NCBI RefSeq assembly: GCF_033954455.1
Contig: NZ_CP121473.1
Location: forward strand, 4,884,501 to 4,948,500
Reading direction: 5' to 3'
Length of the DNA: 64,000 bases
From: Thiorhodovibrio litoralis
GTDB lineage: Bacteria; Pseudomonadota; Gammaproteobacteria; Chromatiales; Chromatiaceae
Below the pieces are notes generated by a model. It was given only the letters and a program-made list of their open reading frames with translations. It ran no database searches and was not told the DNA's origin. Below, in pieces: positions 16,610 to 25,807 of the stretch (positions are counted from its first letter, which is position 1; each line of letters opens with the position of its first letter). Position numbers and translations under genes: made by a program.

Positions 16610-18898
16610 TTAGCTCGGGCGCGCGGATTCTTCCTCGTCCTCATGACCACTCGACTGGTCATCGCCATCAGCCGGAGTCTGCGACGCCGCTCCCGACTCA
16701 TCTGACTGCGACAGCTCTGTCAGCGATGCTGGCTCTGCATCGGGCGCCGGCGGCACCTGACAGGCGGCAAAGAAGTCGTAGTGGTCGATGGCTTCGAGAA
16801 TACCGGCCGCGAAGGGCTCTTGGGCGAAGTAGATGCTCTCGGTGTCGATCAGCTTGGAGAGTTCCTCGTTGTGGCGGTTGGCGACTACCACGGCCAAGGT
16901 GTTGCCGCGCATCATGTCCTCGTCGGCGCCGGAGCCGCCGGCACACAGGCAATGCTCGAGCGGAATACCCCATTGGTCCGCTACATAGCGCAGTGCTAGC
17001 CCTTTGGATGCGCGCGCGGGGACCACGTCGAGGAACTGGCCGAAGGACAGATTGAGATGGACGTTCAGGTCGGCCTGATGCAGCAGACTGCCGATGTCAT
17101 CGAGCGAGGGCGCGTGCTCAGGGTCGTAGAAGAAACTGACCTTGAAGCGACTTTGCTCGGACTTTTGCTGGGGCTTGACGCCCGGCAACTCCACGAGCAG
17201 GTCGCGCACCCGACGCGGATACCACAGGTTGTCAATATGCCGCGTCCAGGAGCCGTCGGCCGTGAGCTGGGGCGCGTAATAAATCTCGGTGCCCAGGGCG
17301 GTGATGAGCACATCGGGGCGCGGAATACCGTAGCGGCGCATGATAGCCAGCGCCGAGTCCAGCCGCCGGCCGGTGGCAATGCCGAAGGTGGAGCACTTGC
17401 GGTTGTCGCGCAGGATGCGGATGAAATCGGCAAGCGAATCCGGATCGCCGAGCAGGTTCTGGTCGAGATCGGTAAAGATGGCGCGGTCGTGGTAGAGAAT
17501 TCGGCGGCGTGACAAGGGCGCTTGCGGCGGCGGCTGGACTTTCTCAAGCAGCGGGTCTAGCGCTTCCATGTAGCTGTCAGCATGAGCGCTCCAGGCATAG
17601 TGCTCGCGCACCCCGGCTAGGCCATTCTGCGCCAGTTTGCGCCAGCCGCTGGCATCGCACAGCACCTTGAGCAACGCCTTGGTGATGTCCTGCTTGTCGA
17701 GAGGGTCGATCAGGATGCCGTTTCTACAGTGGTCAATGATGTCGATGGGCCCACCATCCTCGGTGGCGACAATGGGCAGACCGCTGGCAGCGGCCTCAAT
17801 CAGCGTCAGGCCAAAGGGCTCGGTCAGTGCGGGATTGATGAAGACCCCGCGCGAGGCAGCGGCAATCTGGTAAAGCAGCGCGACCTCATCGGCGCTGTGA
17901 TGCTTCGGATAGGCCACCCGGCCGTAGAGATCGTGAAGGTCGATCAACAGCAAAATGTCGGTCAGCACCGTCTGGGCGCCGCTGTCCATGTCGCGCAGAT
18001 CATCGCGATTACCGGCGACGATGACCAGATTCGCCGTTCTTTGCAGCTCCGGCGACTCACCATAAGCCTCAACCAGGGTGGCGATGTTCTTGCGCTCATC
18101 GGGGCGCGACAAGGCGAGAATCAGCGGCTTTTTCGGCTCGCGCAGAAAGCGCAGCAGCTCGTTGCGGATGGGCGCCTTCTGCTCGCGGCCATCGGGCGGA
18201 CGGAAGCGTTCCAGATCTGTCCCGGGCGGAATCACCTGCATGCGCTCGGGCTGGTAGTGATCGTAGAGCCCGTATTGTTCTTCGATCTCCTGGGTGGTGC
18301 TGGTAATCACCAGGCTGGCCGCCCCCAGGGTTTCTTCCTCGGCATTGATACGCCGGGTCATGTTGTAGCGGGTGTCGATCACATCCTGCTTGACTCCAGA
18401 GGCCAGCAACCGTCGCCGCTTAACGCGCCCAAGCGAGTGGCCGGTATGCACCAAAGGCACGCCGAGCTGGGCGGACAGACGCACACCGACATAGCCTGCA
18501 TCGGCGTAATGAGAGTGGATCAGGCAGGGCAGCCGGTCGGACTCGCGCAGAAAGCTCAGCGCATTATCGGCAAAGGTGTCCAGATGATCCCACAGCTGTT
18601 CCTTGGGCAGATATTCCGGTGGCCCGGCCTCGATGCGCACAATGCGCGCGCCGTCGCCGATGGGCTCGATGGGCACGGCGTAGTCCGGACTGATATTGGG
18701 GTCATCGACCAAGCGGGTGAAAAGGTCCACCTGATCCACATCCGGGCGCTTGGCCAGCGCGCGGGCCAGCTCGATGACGTAGAGAATCTGGCCGCCGGTG
18801 TCGGCATCGCGGCCCAGTTCCAGATCATGGCCGCGAAAGAGGCCATGGATACTCAGCAGGACAATGTAACGGGAGGGCGCGTCAGCAGTCATAATCAT
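16610..18898 (-). CDS. Sucrose-phosphate synthase with C-terminal HAD domain
   Basis: A 762-residue two-domain protein. Residues about 10-460 are a family GT4 glycosyltransferase (GHDLELGRDADTGGQILYVIE; SRPDERKNIATLVEAYGE; TEPFGLTLIEAAASGLPIVA with the E-x7-E pair). It would make sucrose-6-phosphate from UDP-glucose and fructose-6-phosphate. Residues about 490-715 are an HAD phosphatase-like domain with nucleophile motif FTDLDQNLLGD. In the last HAD motif the usual GDSGND reads GGSGADEDM, so its phosphatase activity is doubtful. An acidic tail follows. Sucrose is a compatible solute in many halotolerant phototrophs, which would fit a role in osmoadaptation. It is transcribed alone. Confidence 0.93.
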   Translation of the reverse strand: MIMTADAPSRYIVLLSIHGLFRGHDLELGRDADTGGQILYVIELARALAKRPDVDQVDLFTRLVDDPNISPDYAVPIEPIGDGARIVRIEAGPPEYLPKEQLWDHLDTFADNALSFLRESDRLPCLIHSHYADAGYVGVRLSAQLGVPLVHTGHSLGRVKRRRLLASGVKQDVIDTRYNMTRRINAEEETLGAASLVITSTTQEIEEQYGLYDHYQPERMQVIPPGTDLERFRPPDGREQKAPIRNELLRFLREPKKPLILALSRPDERKNIATLVEAYGESPELQRTANLVIVAGNRDDLRDMDSGAQTVLTDILLLIDLHDLYGRVAYPKHHSADEVALLYQIAAASRGVFINPALTEPFGLTLIEAAASGLPIVATEDGGPIDIIDHCRNGILIDPLDKQDITKALLKVLCDASGWRKLAQNGLAGVREHYAWSAHADSYMEALDPLLEKVQPPPQAPLSRRRILYHDRAIFTDLDQNLLGDPDSLADFIRILRDNRKCSTFGIATGRRLDSALAIMRRYGIPRPDVLITALGTEIYYAPQLTADGSWTRHIDNLWYPRRVRDLLVELPGVKPQQKSEQSRFKVSFFYDPEHAPSLDDIGSLLHQADLNVHLNLSFGQFLDVVPARASKGLALRYVADQWGIPLEHCLCAGGSGADEDMMRGNTLAVVVANRHNEELSKLIDTESIYFAQEPFAAGILEAIDHYDFFAACQVPPAPDAEPASLTELSQSDESGAASQTPADGDDQSSGHEDEEESARPS

Positions 18899-19222
18899 CG
18901 TGAAAAATCATGGTGGCAGGGGATTCAAGCGGATAGGCTAGAATCACGATAAGAAGCCAAGGCTTGATGGTGGATCACCGGTAGACATTTTCCGGGGTGG
19001 TCGGCACCATAAGCCTTCAGATGCAGTCTAACAAACTCAAGCGACCTTTCTCTGCCGCACTGATTCAGCCCCTTTTCAGGCGGCCAGCTTCCGGCCCGCG
19101 CAAGATGCGCCCTGGGCACGATCGGCGAATCCGCACAGCCCTCCAACAGCACAAAACTCGGGGTACGAGGTCCATCACACCAGGTGGCAAGCCTGAGCAG
19201 ACCCTATAAAGGAGCACTTAGC
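18899..19222. other. Divergent intergenic region upstream of sucrose-phosphate synthase
   Basis: About 320 bases between the divergent sucrose-phosphate synthase and a small plus-strand gene. It must hold promoters for both. I see no convincing sigma-70 pair, operator palindrome or RNA gene. Confidence 0.5.
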
Positions 19223-19474
19223 ATGCCAAGCACTGATACCACATCGCTTTATCAAGCCTTTCCGCATTTGCGCAAAATCGACGATCTTTGGGGCACGCGT
19301 GGCGCGCGCGACCTCCTCCAATCCCTGCTTTATGACAGTCGTGAGGGCAGCCGACACGGCTTTGAGGTCGACCATGCCTCGGCACTTTTCCAGCTGCTGA
19401 TGGAGCATGACAGCCTCTTTCCTCAGTTCGATGACTCGCGCAGTTCAGATCCCGGCGCCGGCGACCCCCGGTAA
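19223..19474 (+). CDS. Small hypothetical protein
   Basis: An 83-residue protein starting at ATG 19223 with GGAG at 19211. It is mostly helical by eye and soluble (FPHLRKIDDLWGTRGARDLL, then FEVDHASALFQLLMEHD), ending in a short Ser/Asp/Gly-rich tail. I do not recognise the family. A short stretch (WGTRGARDLLQSLL) is locally similar to WGTRAALEGLLDIL in the zapD product of this window; this may be chance. The last 30 bases overlap the end of the convergent ABC gene. Confidence 0.6.
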   Translation: MPSTDTTSLYQAFPHLRKIDDLWGTRGARDLLQSLLYDSREGSRHGFEVDHASALFQLLMEHDSLFPQFDDSRSSDPGAGDPR

Positions 19475-21703
19475 GCAGCTAACCTGATAGCCAGCGCCGA
19501 GCTCTAGGCGCTCCGGAAAGGCGCGCGCGCACTCAGGTCGCGCCTGCGGACAACGCGGATGAAAATGGCAGCCGGACGGCGGATGGGCTGGCGATGGCAT
19601 ATCACCACTGAGGCGAATCACCTCACGTCCGCTGTCTTGGTCGATGCTGGGCACGGCGGACAAGAGCGCGCGGGTATAAGGATGGCGCGGATCAGTCAGC
19701 ACCGCCTCGGCCGGCCCCTGCTCGACGATGCGTCCGAGATACATCACCGCCACCTGCTGGGCCAGGTAGGACACCACTGAGATATTGTGGGTGATGAACA
19801 GATAAGCGATGCCAAAATCCAGCTGCAGGGATTTGAGCAAATTGAGAATCTGCGCCTGCACCGAGACGTCCAGCGCGCTGGTTGGCTCGTCGCAGATAAT
19901 GACTTTCGGTTCCACTGCCAACGCTCTCGCGATGCAAATGCGCTGGCGCTGACCGCCGGAGAACTCATGCGGATAGCGCATCATGGCCTCCGCGCCGATG
20001 CCGACGCGCTCGAGCAGCGCCGCCACCCGTTCGCGCCGCTTCGCGGCTGATTTCTCGATACCAAGCGCCTGCAAACCTTCCCCGACAATGTCGCCGATCA
20101 GCATGCGCGGATTCATAGACGCGAAGGGGTCCTGGAAGATGATCTGCAAATCCTTGCGCAGCCGGCGCATGCGCCCTGGTGCCAAGGCGGCGAGGTCCTG
20201 TTCCCGACTGGGCTGCCTGGCTGACGCGCCGCCGCGCTTCCCAGCTGAGTTTCCAGCCGGCGCGCGGTAAAGCACCCGCCCCCCCGTGGGCCGCTCGAGC
20301 CGCAACAGCCCCTTGCCCACCGTGGTTTTGCCGCAGCCGGACTCGCCGACCAGCGCCAGGGTCTCGCCGAGGTTAAGCGCGAGATCAACCCCATCCACTG
20401 CTCTGACGTGACCGACGACGCGCTTGAACAACCCGCGGCGGATCGGGAACCAGACCTTGAGACCTTCGGCGTGCAACAACGGCTGCAACTCGGGAGCGAC
20501 TGTCGCGTCGGTTCGGGGGCCGCCCGCAGAGTCGGGCTTGCCTTCAGGCTCTGACTCCAGATTGCCTGAGCTCGCAGCCCGAGGCTCAGTCACGTCAAGC
20601 CCCGTATCCGAAACAGCGCCCGCAAGGCGATCCAGGCCAGAATCAGAGCCAAGATCCGGCTCCGAGCTCGCATCCGTCGCAAACCCAGCCCGATCCTCGC
20701 GCCACAGCAGGCAGCGCACTTGCTGATCCGGGCCGGCCTGATGCCAATCCGGCAAGGTTGACGGACAGGCAGCAAACGCCAGCTCGCAACGCGGTGCGAA
20801 ACGACAGCCACTGAAGGCTTGATCGAGCGGCGGCACCCGCCCGGGAATCATTGCCAACTCGCCGCCACGCTTGTCCGCCGTCGGCAGGCTTTCGAGCAGC
20901 TTGCGACTGTAGGGATGCGCCGGTGCGGCGAAAAACTCAGCACAGCTTGCCTGCTCGACGATCTGCCCGGCGTACATCACCGCCAGGCGGTCAGCCGTCT
21001 CGGCCACCACGCCGAGATCATGGGTGATTAACAGCACCGCCAAGCCGGTGTCGCGCTGCAAGCCTTTGAGCAACTGCAACACCTGCGCCTGGATGGTCAC
21101 ATCCAGCGCCGTGGTTGGTTCATCGGCAATCAGCAACCGCGGATTGCCGGCCAAAGCCATGGCGATCATCACTCGCTGCTTCATGCCACCTGAGAGCTGA
21201 TGCGGATATTCCTCGGCTCGCCGCTCCGGGTCGGGAATGCCGACCGCGCGCAGCAACTCGACGACCCGCTCTGAGATCCGCGCATTCCTGCCGGCGCTCT
21301 GGTTCTCATGCAAGCGCACCGCCTCGCCCACCTGAGTCCCGACCCGCAGCACCGGGTTCAGCGAGGTCTGGGGCTCCTGAAAAATCATTGCCAGTTGCCC
21401 GCCGCGCAGCGAACGCATATCGCGCTCCGGCAGGTTCAGCAGTTCCTGCCCGCCCAAGCGCACCGATCCCGCAACAATGCGTCCCCCAAGCGGGAGCAGC
21501 CGCATCAGCGAGAGTGCTGTCATGGACTTACCGCAGCCGGACTCCCCCAACAACGCCAGGGTCTCGCCGGGCGCGATACGCAGATCAATGCCATCGACCA
21601 CGGTCACTGGCCGCGCCGCCCCGCCAAGCTGGGTGCGCAAACCGCTGACATTCAAAACCGGATCAGGCACCGGATTGGCCTCTGTGAAATCTTGGTTGGA
21701 CAT
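19445..21703 (-). CDS. Fused dipeptide/oligopeptide ABC transporter ATP-binding protein (YejF-like)
   Basis: A 752-residue protein with two complete ABC ATPase domains. The first (residues about 15-335) has [29 protein letters not shown] and [13 protein letters not shown]. The second (about 405-745) has [32 protein letters not shown] and [12 protein letters not shown]. Each ends with the cysteine-containing peptide-transporter tail ([31 protein letters not shown]). A low-complexity linker of about 70 residues joins them. The layout is that of YejF/GsiA proteins that power uptake of peptides. No permease or binding-protein gene is adjacent. It follows ruvA by 73 bases. Confidence 0.93.
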   Translation of the reverse strand: MSNQDFTEANPVPDPVLNVSGLRTQLGGAARPVTVVDGIDLRIAPGETLALLGESGCGKSMTALSLMRLLPLGGRIVAGSVRLGGQELLNLPERDMRSLRGGQLAMIFQEPQTSLNPVLRVGTQVGEAVRLHENQSAGRNARISERVVELLRAVGIPDPERRAEEYPHQLSGGMKQRVMIAMALAGNPRLLIADEPTTALDVTIQAQVLQLLKGLQRDTGLAVLLITHDLGVVAETADRLAVMYAGQIVEQASCAEFFAAPAHPYSRKLLESLPTADKRGGELAMIPGRVPPLDQAFSGCRFAPRCELAFAACPSTLPDWHQAGPDQQVRCLLWREDRAGFATDASSEPDLGSDSGLDRLAGAVSDTGLDVTEPRAASSGNLESEPEGKPDSAGGPRTDATVAPELQPLLHAEGLKVWFPIRRGLFKRVVGHVRAVDGVDLALNLGETLALVGESGCGKTTVGKGLLRLERPTGGRVLYRAPAGNSAGKRGGASARQPSREQDLAALAPGRMRRLRKDLQIIFQDPFASMNPRMLIGDIVGEGLQALGIEKSAAKRRERVAALLERVGIGAEAMMRYPHEFSGGQRQRICIARALAVEPKVIICDEPTSALDVSVQAQILNLLKSLQLDFGIAYLFITHNISVVSYLAQQVAVMYLGRIVEQGPAEAVLTDPRHPYTRALLSAVPSIDQDSGREVIRLSGDMPSPAHPPSGCHFHPRCPQARPECARAFPERLELGAGYQVSCLPGVAGAGI

Positions 21704-21776
21704 TGATATTTCGCTTCGATCCGGGAGAGATTAAAGAGGCGAAACGCGGCTCGCCAGAGGGCCCCAGCAGGCTTGC

Positions 21777-22394
21777 TCAGGCGCGGTTCAACGACTTGAG
21801 CGCGATGCGGATGATCTCCTCGGTGGAGTCCGCCTGCTCGCTGGCGGCGCGCGCCATGCGGGTGGCATCGGCCGGGCGGTAGCCGAGCGCCTCAAGGGCA
21901 TGCACGGCCTCGGTCAGCGGGCTGATCTCCGCCGTCATCTGGGGCGTGCGGCCGGTCGTGGTTGCCGCCGTGGTGCCCGCCGGGGGCAAGTCGGCGCCGA
22001 GGCGGTCTTTCATTTCGATCACCAGGCGCTGGGCGGTTTTCTTACCCACGCCGGGCACCCGGCACAGTGCGGCGAGGTCTTCGTACTGAACGCATTCCGC
22101 AAAGCGCGCGGCGTCCATGGAAGACAGGATGGCCAGCGCCATTTTTGCGCCCACGCCGGTGATTTTGAGCAAATGGCGAAAGAGCGCGCGCTCTCCCGCG
22201 CTGCCAAAGGCATAGAGTACGTGGGCATCCTCGCGAACAATCAGGTGTGTTTGCAGGGTAACCGGGGCGCCAAGCTCGGGCAGGTCGTAGAACACCGACA
22301 TCGGCGCCTCGAGCTCATAGCCTACGCCCTGCACATCCACCATCAGCTGCGGTGGATGCTTGGCCAGCAAGGTTCCGCGAAGGCGTCCGATCAT
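21777..22394 (-). CDS. ruvA: Holliday junction branch migration protein RuvA
   Basis: A 205-residue protein starting at ATG 22394 (MIGRLRGTLL), overlapping the ruvC stop as ATGA. Domain I carries the OB fold, domain II the helix-hairpin-helix motifs (LLKITGVGAKMALAIL and LCRVPGVGKKTAQRLVIEM), and domain III (ALEALGYRPADATRMA) contacts RuvB. RuvA binds four-way DNA junctions and loads the RuvB motor. Unusually, ruvB is not downstream in the window; the next gene is an ABC ATPase. Confidence 0.97.
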   Translation of the reverse strand: MIGRLRGTLLAKHPPQLMVDVQGVGYELEAPMSVFYDLPELGAPVTLQTHLIVREDAHVLYAFGSAGERALFRHLLKITGVGAKMALAILSSMDAARFAECVQYEDLAALCRVPGVGKKTAQRLVIEMKDRLGADLPPAGTTAATTTGRTPQMTAEISPLTEAVHALEALGYRPADATRMARAASEQADSTEEIIRIALKSLNRA

Positions 22395-22927
22395 GGTCGA
22401 AAGTCCCGCCATGAGGCCGCCGCGCGCTTGCGCGCCGGGATACCCATGGAGTGCGCGTGACAGAGCGCGATGGCCAGGGCGTCAGCCTCGTCCTCGCCCG
22501 GCAGCGTCGTCAAAGACAGCAGCACCCGCACCATGTGCTGTACCTGGAGCTTGTCCGCGCCGCCGGTGCCAACCACAGCGAGCTTGACGGATTTGGCGCT
22601 GTACTCGTGAACATCCAGCCCACCCTTGAGGCCGGCGCACAGAATGGCTCCACGCGCCTGCCCGAGCTTGAGCGCGGCGGTCGGGTCGCGCGCAAAAATC
22701 AGCTGCTCGACGGCCATCTCATGCGGGCGGTGCTCTTCGACCAGCACGGCGATGCGATCGAAGATCAGCTCCAGGCGCTCTGGCCAGCCATATTGACCAA
22801 CTCGAATGCAGCCGCTCGCAACACAGCGGCTGTGCCGCCCGTCGCTATCGATCACCGCATAGCCGGTGTTGCGTGAGCCGGGGTCGACACCCAGAATACG
22901 GTGGCGCAAAGCTGGGGGCGCAGTCAT
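22391..22927 (-). CDS. ruvC: Crossover junction endodeoxyribonuclease RuvC
   Basis: A 178-residue resolvase starting at ATG 22927 (MTAPPALRHRILGVDPGS). The catalytic acids are visible in GVDPGSRNTGYAV, in MAVEQLIFARDP and in GEDEADALAIALCHAH. It cuts Holliday junctions symmetrically. It sits between yebC and ruvA as in many gammaproteobacteria and is translationally coupled to ruvA. Confidence 0.97.
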   Translation of the reverse strand: MTAPPALRHRILGVDPGSRNTGYAVIDSDGRHSRCVASGCIRVGQYGWPERLELIFDRIAVLVEEHRPHEMAVEQLIFARDPTAALKLGQARGAILCAGLKGGLDVHEYSAKSVKLAVVGTGGADKLQVQHMVRVLLSLTTLPGEDEADALAIALCHAHSMGIPARKRAAASWRDFRP

Positions 22928-23042
22928 AGTGTTTTCCTGCGGCGGGCTCTTGGGTTTTTGGCGCTTTGCTTGATGGCGCCTTGGTTGATCGAAAAACAGC
23001 TGGTGGTCACGAGAAATGCCATCTTCCCTAGCCCTTGGCTGA

Positions 23043-23792
23043 TCAGGCATCCAGCTCCGCCATGATGTCATCGCTGATGTCGGCGTTGTGGTAGACATCC
23101 TGCACGTCGTCGAGATCATCGAGGGTGTCGATCAGCTTGAGCAGTTTTTCTGCCGTGTCGCGGTCGAGTTCGACATTGGTCGCGGCATTGAAGCTCACCT
23201 CCGATACGCTGGTGTCAAAGCCCGCCCCGGCCAGAGCCTCGCGCACGGCGGCGAAGGTCTCGGGCAGGGTCACCACGTCGAGCGAGCCGTCCTCGTTGAC
23301 CACCACGTCCTCGGCGCCGGAATCCAGACCGGCCTCGATCACGCTATCCTCGTCGGTGCCTGGCTGAAAGCTGATCACGCCCTGCTTGGTGAACAAATAG
23401 GCCACCGAGCCATCAGTGCCCAGATTGCCGCCATGTTTGCTGAAAGCATGGCGCACCTCAGAGGCAGTGCGGTTGCGATTATCGGTCATGCAATCGACCA
23501 TGATGGCGACTCCGCTCGGGCCATAGCCCTCGTAGCGGATTTCTTCGTAATTGTCGCCGTCATCGGCGCCGGCACCGCGCTTGATGGCCCGGTCAACGGT
23601 GTCCTTGGGCATGTTGGCGCCCACGGCCTTGTCGATGGCCAGGCGCAGGCGCGGATTGGAGGAAGCGTCCCCGCCGCCCTCGCGCGCAGCGACCGTGACC
23701 TCACGGATCAGCTTGGTCCAGATCTTGCCGCGCTTCTTGTCCTGCGCAGCCTTGCGATGCTTAATATTTGCCCACTTACTATGGCCTGCCAT
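23043..23792 (-). CDS. yebC: YebC/PmpR-family regulatory protein
   Basis: A 249-residue protein starting at ATG 23792 with a GAGGG site. The family hallmark [20 protein letters not shown] opens the protein, followed by [18 protein letters not shown] and [15 protein letters not shown]. YebC proteins act as DNA-binding regulators, and the family has also been tied to ribosome function at proline stretches. It heads the yebC-ruvC-ruvA group, with a 115-base gap to ruvC. Confidence 0.96.
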   Translation of the reverse strand: MAGHSKWANIKHRKAAQDKKRGKIWTKLIREVTVAAREGGGDASSNPRLRLAIDKAVGANMPKDTVDRAIKRGAGADDGDNYEEIRYEGYGPSGVAIMVDCMTDNRNRTASEVRHAFSKHGGNLGTDGSVAYLFTKQGVISFQPGTDEDSVIEAGLDSGAEDVVVNEDGSLDVVTLPETFAAVREALAGAGFDTSVSEVSFNAATNVELDRDTAEKLLKLIDTLDDLDDVQDVYHNADISDDIMAELDA

Positions 23793-24233
23793 GCGCTGCC
23801 CTCAAAATCGTCCCATCGTTACTAACGCTCATGGTGCAGCAAAATCCAGGAGGATGAAGCTGCTGTTTCGTTCCCGTAAGGTACCGGCCCGCGTCCGCAG
23901 CCTGTCGAGCGGGCTGCGGACGCGGGCTGGGTGTTCTGTTGGGCTGCAGTTTAGCATCCGACATCGAGTGAAGCCGAACGTCGTTAACGGCAGACGCAAC
24001 CCGATAGCTTGCGACTGGCGTTGTCCCGGATGAGTCTTCACAGACAAGGCATTACGGACATTCATGCAGCATCACCTGAACCCTCAACGCCAAGTAACTT
24101 GGATCATGGGTTTTTTCTCTAAACAGGTTAGACTTTGACCCCAAGCGACCAATGCCGCAGAATCACAGCAGAACAGCATGAACATAGACAGCGTGCGCAT
24201 CATGCTGCTGAACATCAGCCGGGAGACGTCCCA
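23793..24233. other. Divergent intergenic region between yebC and zapD
   Basis: About 440 bases that separate minus-strand yebC from plus-strand zapD. It holds a strong 15-bp inverted repeat (listed separately) and must contain both promoters. I find no further gene in it. Confidence 0.5.
23888..23926. repeat. Perfect 15-bp inverted repeat
   Basis: CCCGCGTCCGCAGCC at 23888-23902 and its exact reverse complement at 23912-23926, with a 9-base loop. It is very GC-rich and lacks a T run, so it is not a classic terminator for either divergent gene. It may be a dispersed palindromic element or an operator. Confidence 0.8.
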
Positions 24234-25001
24234 GTGTCGAACATGACGCATTTCGAGCATCCGTTGAACGAGCGCATTCGCACCTTTCTGCGACTTGAGC
24301 ATCTGTTTGAAAAATATGACCATTTCCGAGCAGACGAGACCACATGGGGAACGCGCGCGGCGCTTGAAGGTCTGCTGGATATTCTTGCGATCACCTCGCG
24401 CTCGGATATCAAAAGCGAGCTGGCTAAGGAGCTCGACCGCAACGCCAACGCGCTCGGGCGCGTGCGCGATCAACCGGGCGTCGACCCGGGCATGCTCGAC
24501 GATGTGCTCGCCCGTCTCGGGGCGGCGCAACGTAGCTTGCTTGCGCTTCACGGGCAGATCGGCGCGGCGGCGCGCGACGATGATTTCATGAAAGCCATCG
24601 CCCAGCGCAACAGCATTCCCGGCGGTGCCTGCAGCTTCGACCTGCCGCACTATCACCACCTGCTGACCAAATCACCGGAGGCACGCGCGCAGCTGCTCGC
24701 GCGCTGGAACACCGAGCTTGAGCCGGCCAAGAACGCGATTGATCTCGTCCTGTCGCTCGCGCGTTCAAGCAGCAACGCCCGCTCGATCACGGCGCAGCAG
24801 GGATTTTTTCAGGAAACGCTCGAGACAGGCGCGCCCACCCAGTTGATCCGCGTTGGACTCAACCCGGATCTCGACTGCTTTCCGGAAATCAGCGGACATC
24901 GCAACCGCTTCAGCATCCGCTTCCTGACTGCCCAGGGAACCGCCCGCCCCACCCAAACCGCGGCCGACATCCCATTTGAGCTGACCTGTTGCGTGTTCTG
25001 A
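24234..25001 (+). CDS. zapD: Cell division protein ZapD
   Basis: About 255 residues. GTG 24234 has GGGAG eight bases upstream; ATG 24243 (MTHFEHPLNERIRTFLRLE) is the alternative and gives the classic family start. Conserved features are FEHPLNERIRTFLRLEHLF, FDLPHYHHLL and a C-terminal beta-rich part ending DIPFELTCCVF. ZapD cross-links FtsZ filaments at the division ring. yacG follows six bases later, the usual zapD-yacG pair (the coaE member is missing here). Confidence 0.95.
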   Translation: MSNMTHFEHPLNERIRTFLRLEHLFEKYDHFRADETTWGTRAALEGLLDILAITSRSDIKSELAKELDRNANALGRVRDQPGVDPGMLDDVLARLGAAQRSLLALHGQIGAAARDDDFMKAIAQRNSIPGGACSFDLPHYHHLLTKSPEARAQLLARWNTELEPAKNAIDLVLSLARSSSNARSITAQQGFFQETLETGAPTQLIRVGLNPDLDCFPEISGHRNRFSIRFLTAQGTARPTQTAADIPFELTCCVF

Positions 25002-25007
25002 TCGTCA

Positions 25008-25199
25008 GTGACAGTCCCCTGCCCAACCTGCGGTAAAGATGTTGTCTGGTCGCCCGACTCGCGTTGGCGGCCGTTCTGTAGCGCGCGCTGCCGGCTGATC
25101 GATCTGGGCGACTGGCTCGACGAAGCGCATCGTATTCCGGGTGATCCGGGAACCCCTGACGAAATTGCTGACGAAGAGACTCAGACACGACAACACTGA
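25008..25199 (+). CDS. yacG: DNA gyrase inhibitor YacG
   Basis: A 63-residue zinc protein starting at GTG 25008. Four zinc-binding cysteines appear in [10 protein letters not shown] and [14 protein letters not shown], followed by an acidic tail. YacG binds GyrB and blocks its DNA binding. It is directly downstream of zapD, six bases after its stop, so the two are co-transcribed. Confidence 0.95.
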   Translation: MTVPCPTCGKDVVWSPDSRWRPFCSARCRLIDLGDWLDEAHRIPGDPGTPDEIADEETQTRQH

Positions 25200-25340
25200 G
25201 CGCCAAGAGACACCAAAGCTGTGGCATCAGTTGGCCACAATCCGGCGCGATGTGGGAGGGTCGGCGCCCCGGCATCAGCCAAGGCAGCCAGCCCCCCAAA
25301 GAGCTTTCAGCGCTTGATCCAGAGTCTCAAGTTGCGCGAA

Positions 25341-25646
25341 CTAACATCCGCGTCTCGCGTACTTCCCGTAAACGAAGGCTCGACGTCCTCGGAAATTAAT
25401 CGCCAACCAAGTGCGATTCTTGACCCAGCCCAAAGCAGAGTGGCAGGACCCGCCTCGAAGCACCCCAATTACCGCACAGTCCGTTGACGGACACGAACGC
25501 ACATTCAAACCCGATGTCGTCCGGAAAGGGATCGCCGCATCAGCATTTTCGGGCAAGACGGCCATGGAGCCGACAGCAAGCGACCCGAGCAGAGCCAGCA
25601 CTGCCGGAGACATCAGATAACCAACTTTTGTTCTAGCCACATGCAT
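25341..25646 (-). CDS. Small secreted SH3-domain protein
   Basis: About 101 residues starting at ATG 25646 with AAGGTG upstream. A signal peptide (MHVARTKVGYLMSPAVLALL, then GSLAVGSM) precedes a short bacterial SH3 domain (TSGLNVRSCPSTDCAVIGVL and NRTWLAINFRGRRAFVYGKY). Cysteines at four places may form disulfides after export. Such domains bind peptidoglycan or peptides in the envelope. It is the last minus-strand gene after the exporter fusion, about 160 bases away; a link to the peptide cluster is only positional. Confidence 0.75.
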   Translation of the reverse strand: MHVARTKVGYLMSPAVLALLGSLAVGSMAVLPENADAAIPFRTTSGLNVRSCPSTDCAVIGVLRGGSCHSALGWVKNRTWLAINFRGRRAFVYGKYARRGC

Positions 25647-25807
25647 TTTAATCACCTTATTTTGTGGATTTTCAAAGTCATGAAGTCTGCTCCACGCTCA
25701 TTTCCGCAAGAGCGGCTTTAATTATAGTCTGAAAATGGCAAATTTTTGCAATCCTGACGCGTTTGTGTGTCTCCGCCGGCCCGTCATGGAACACGCAGCA
25801 AAGCCAC

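Noticed and set aside
17729-18952. Plus-strand frame of 407 codons opposite sucrose-phosphate synthase
   Set aside because: Antisense shadow of a well-supported gene; composition is typical of antisense translation.
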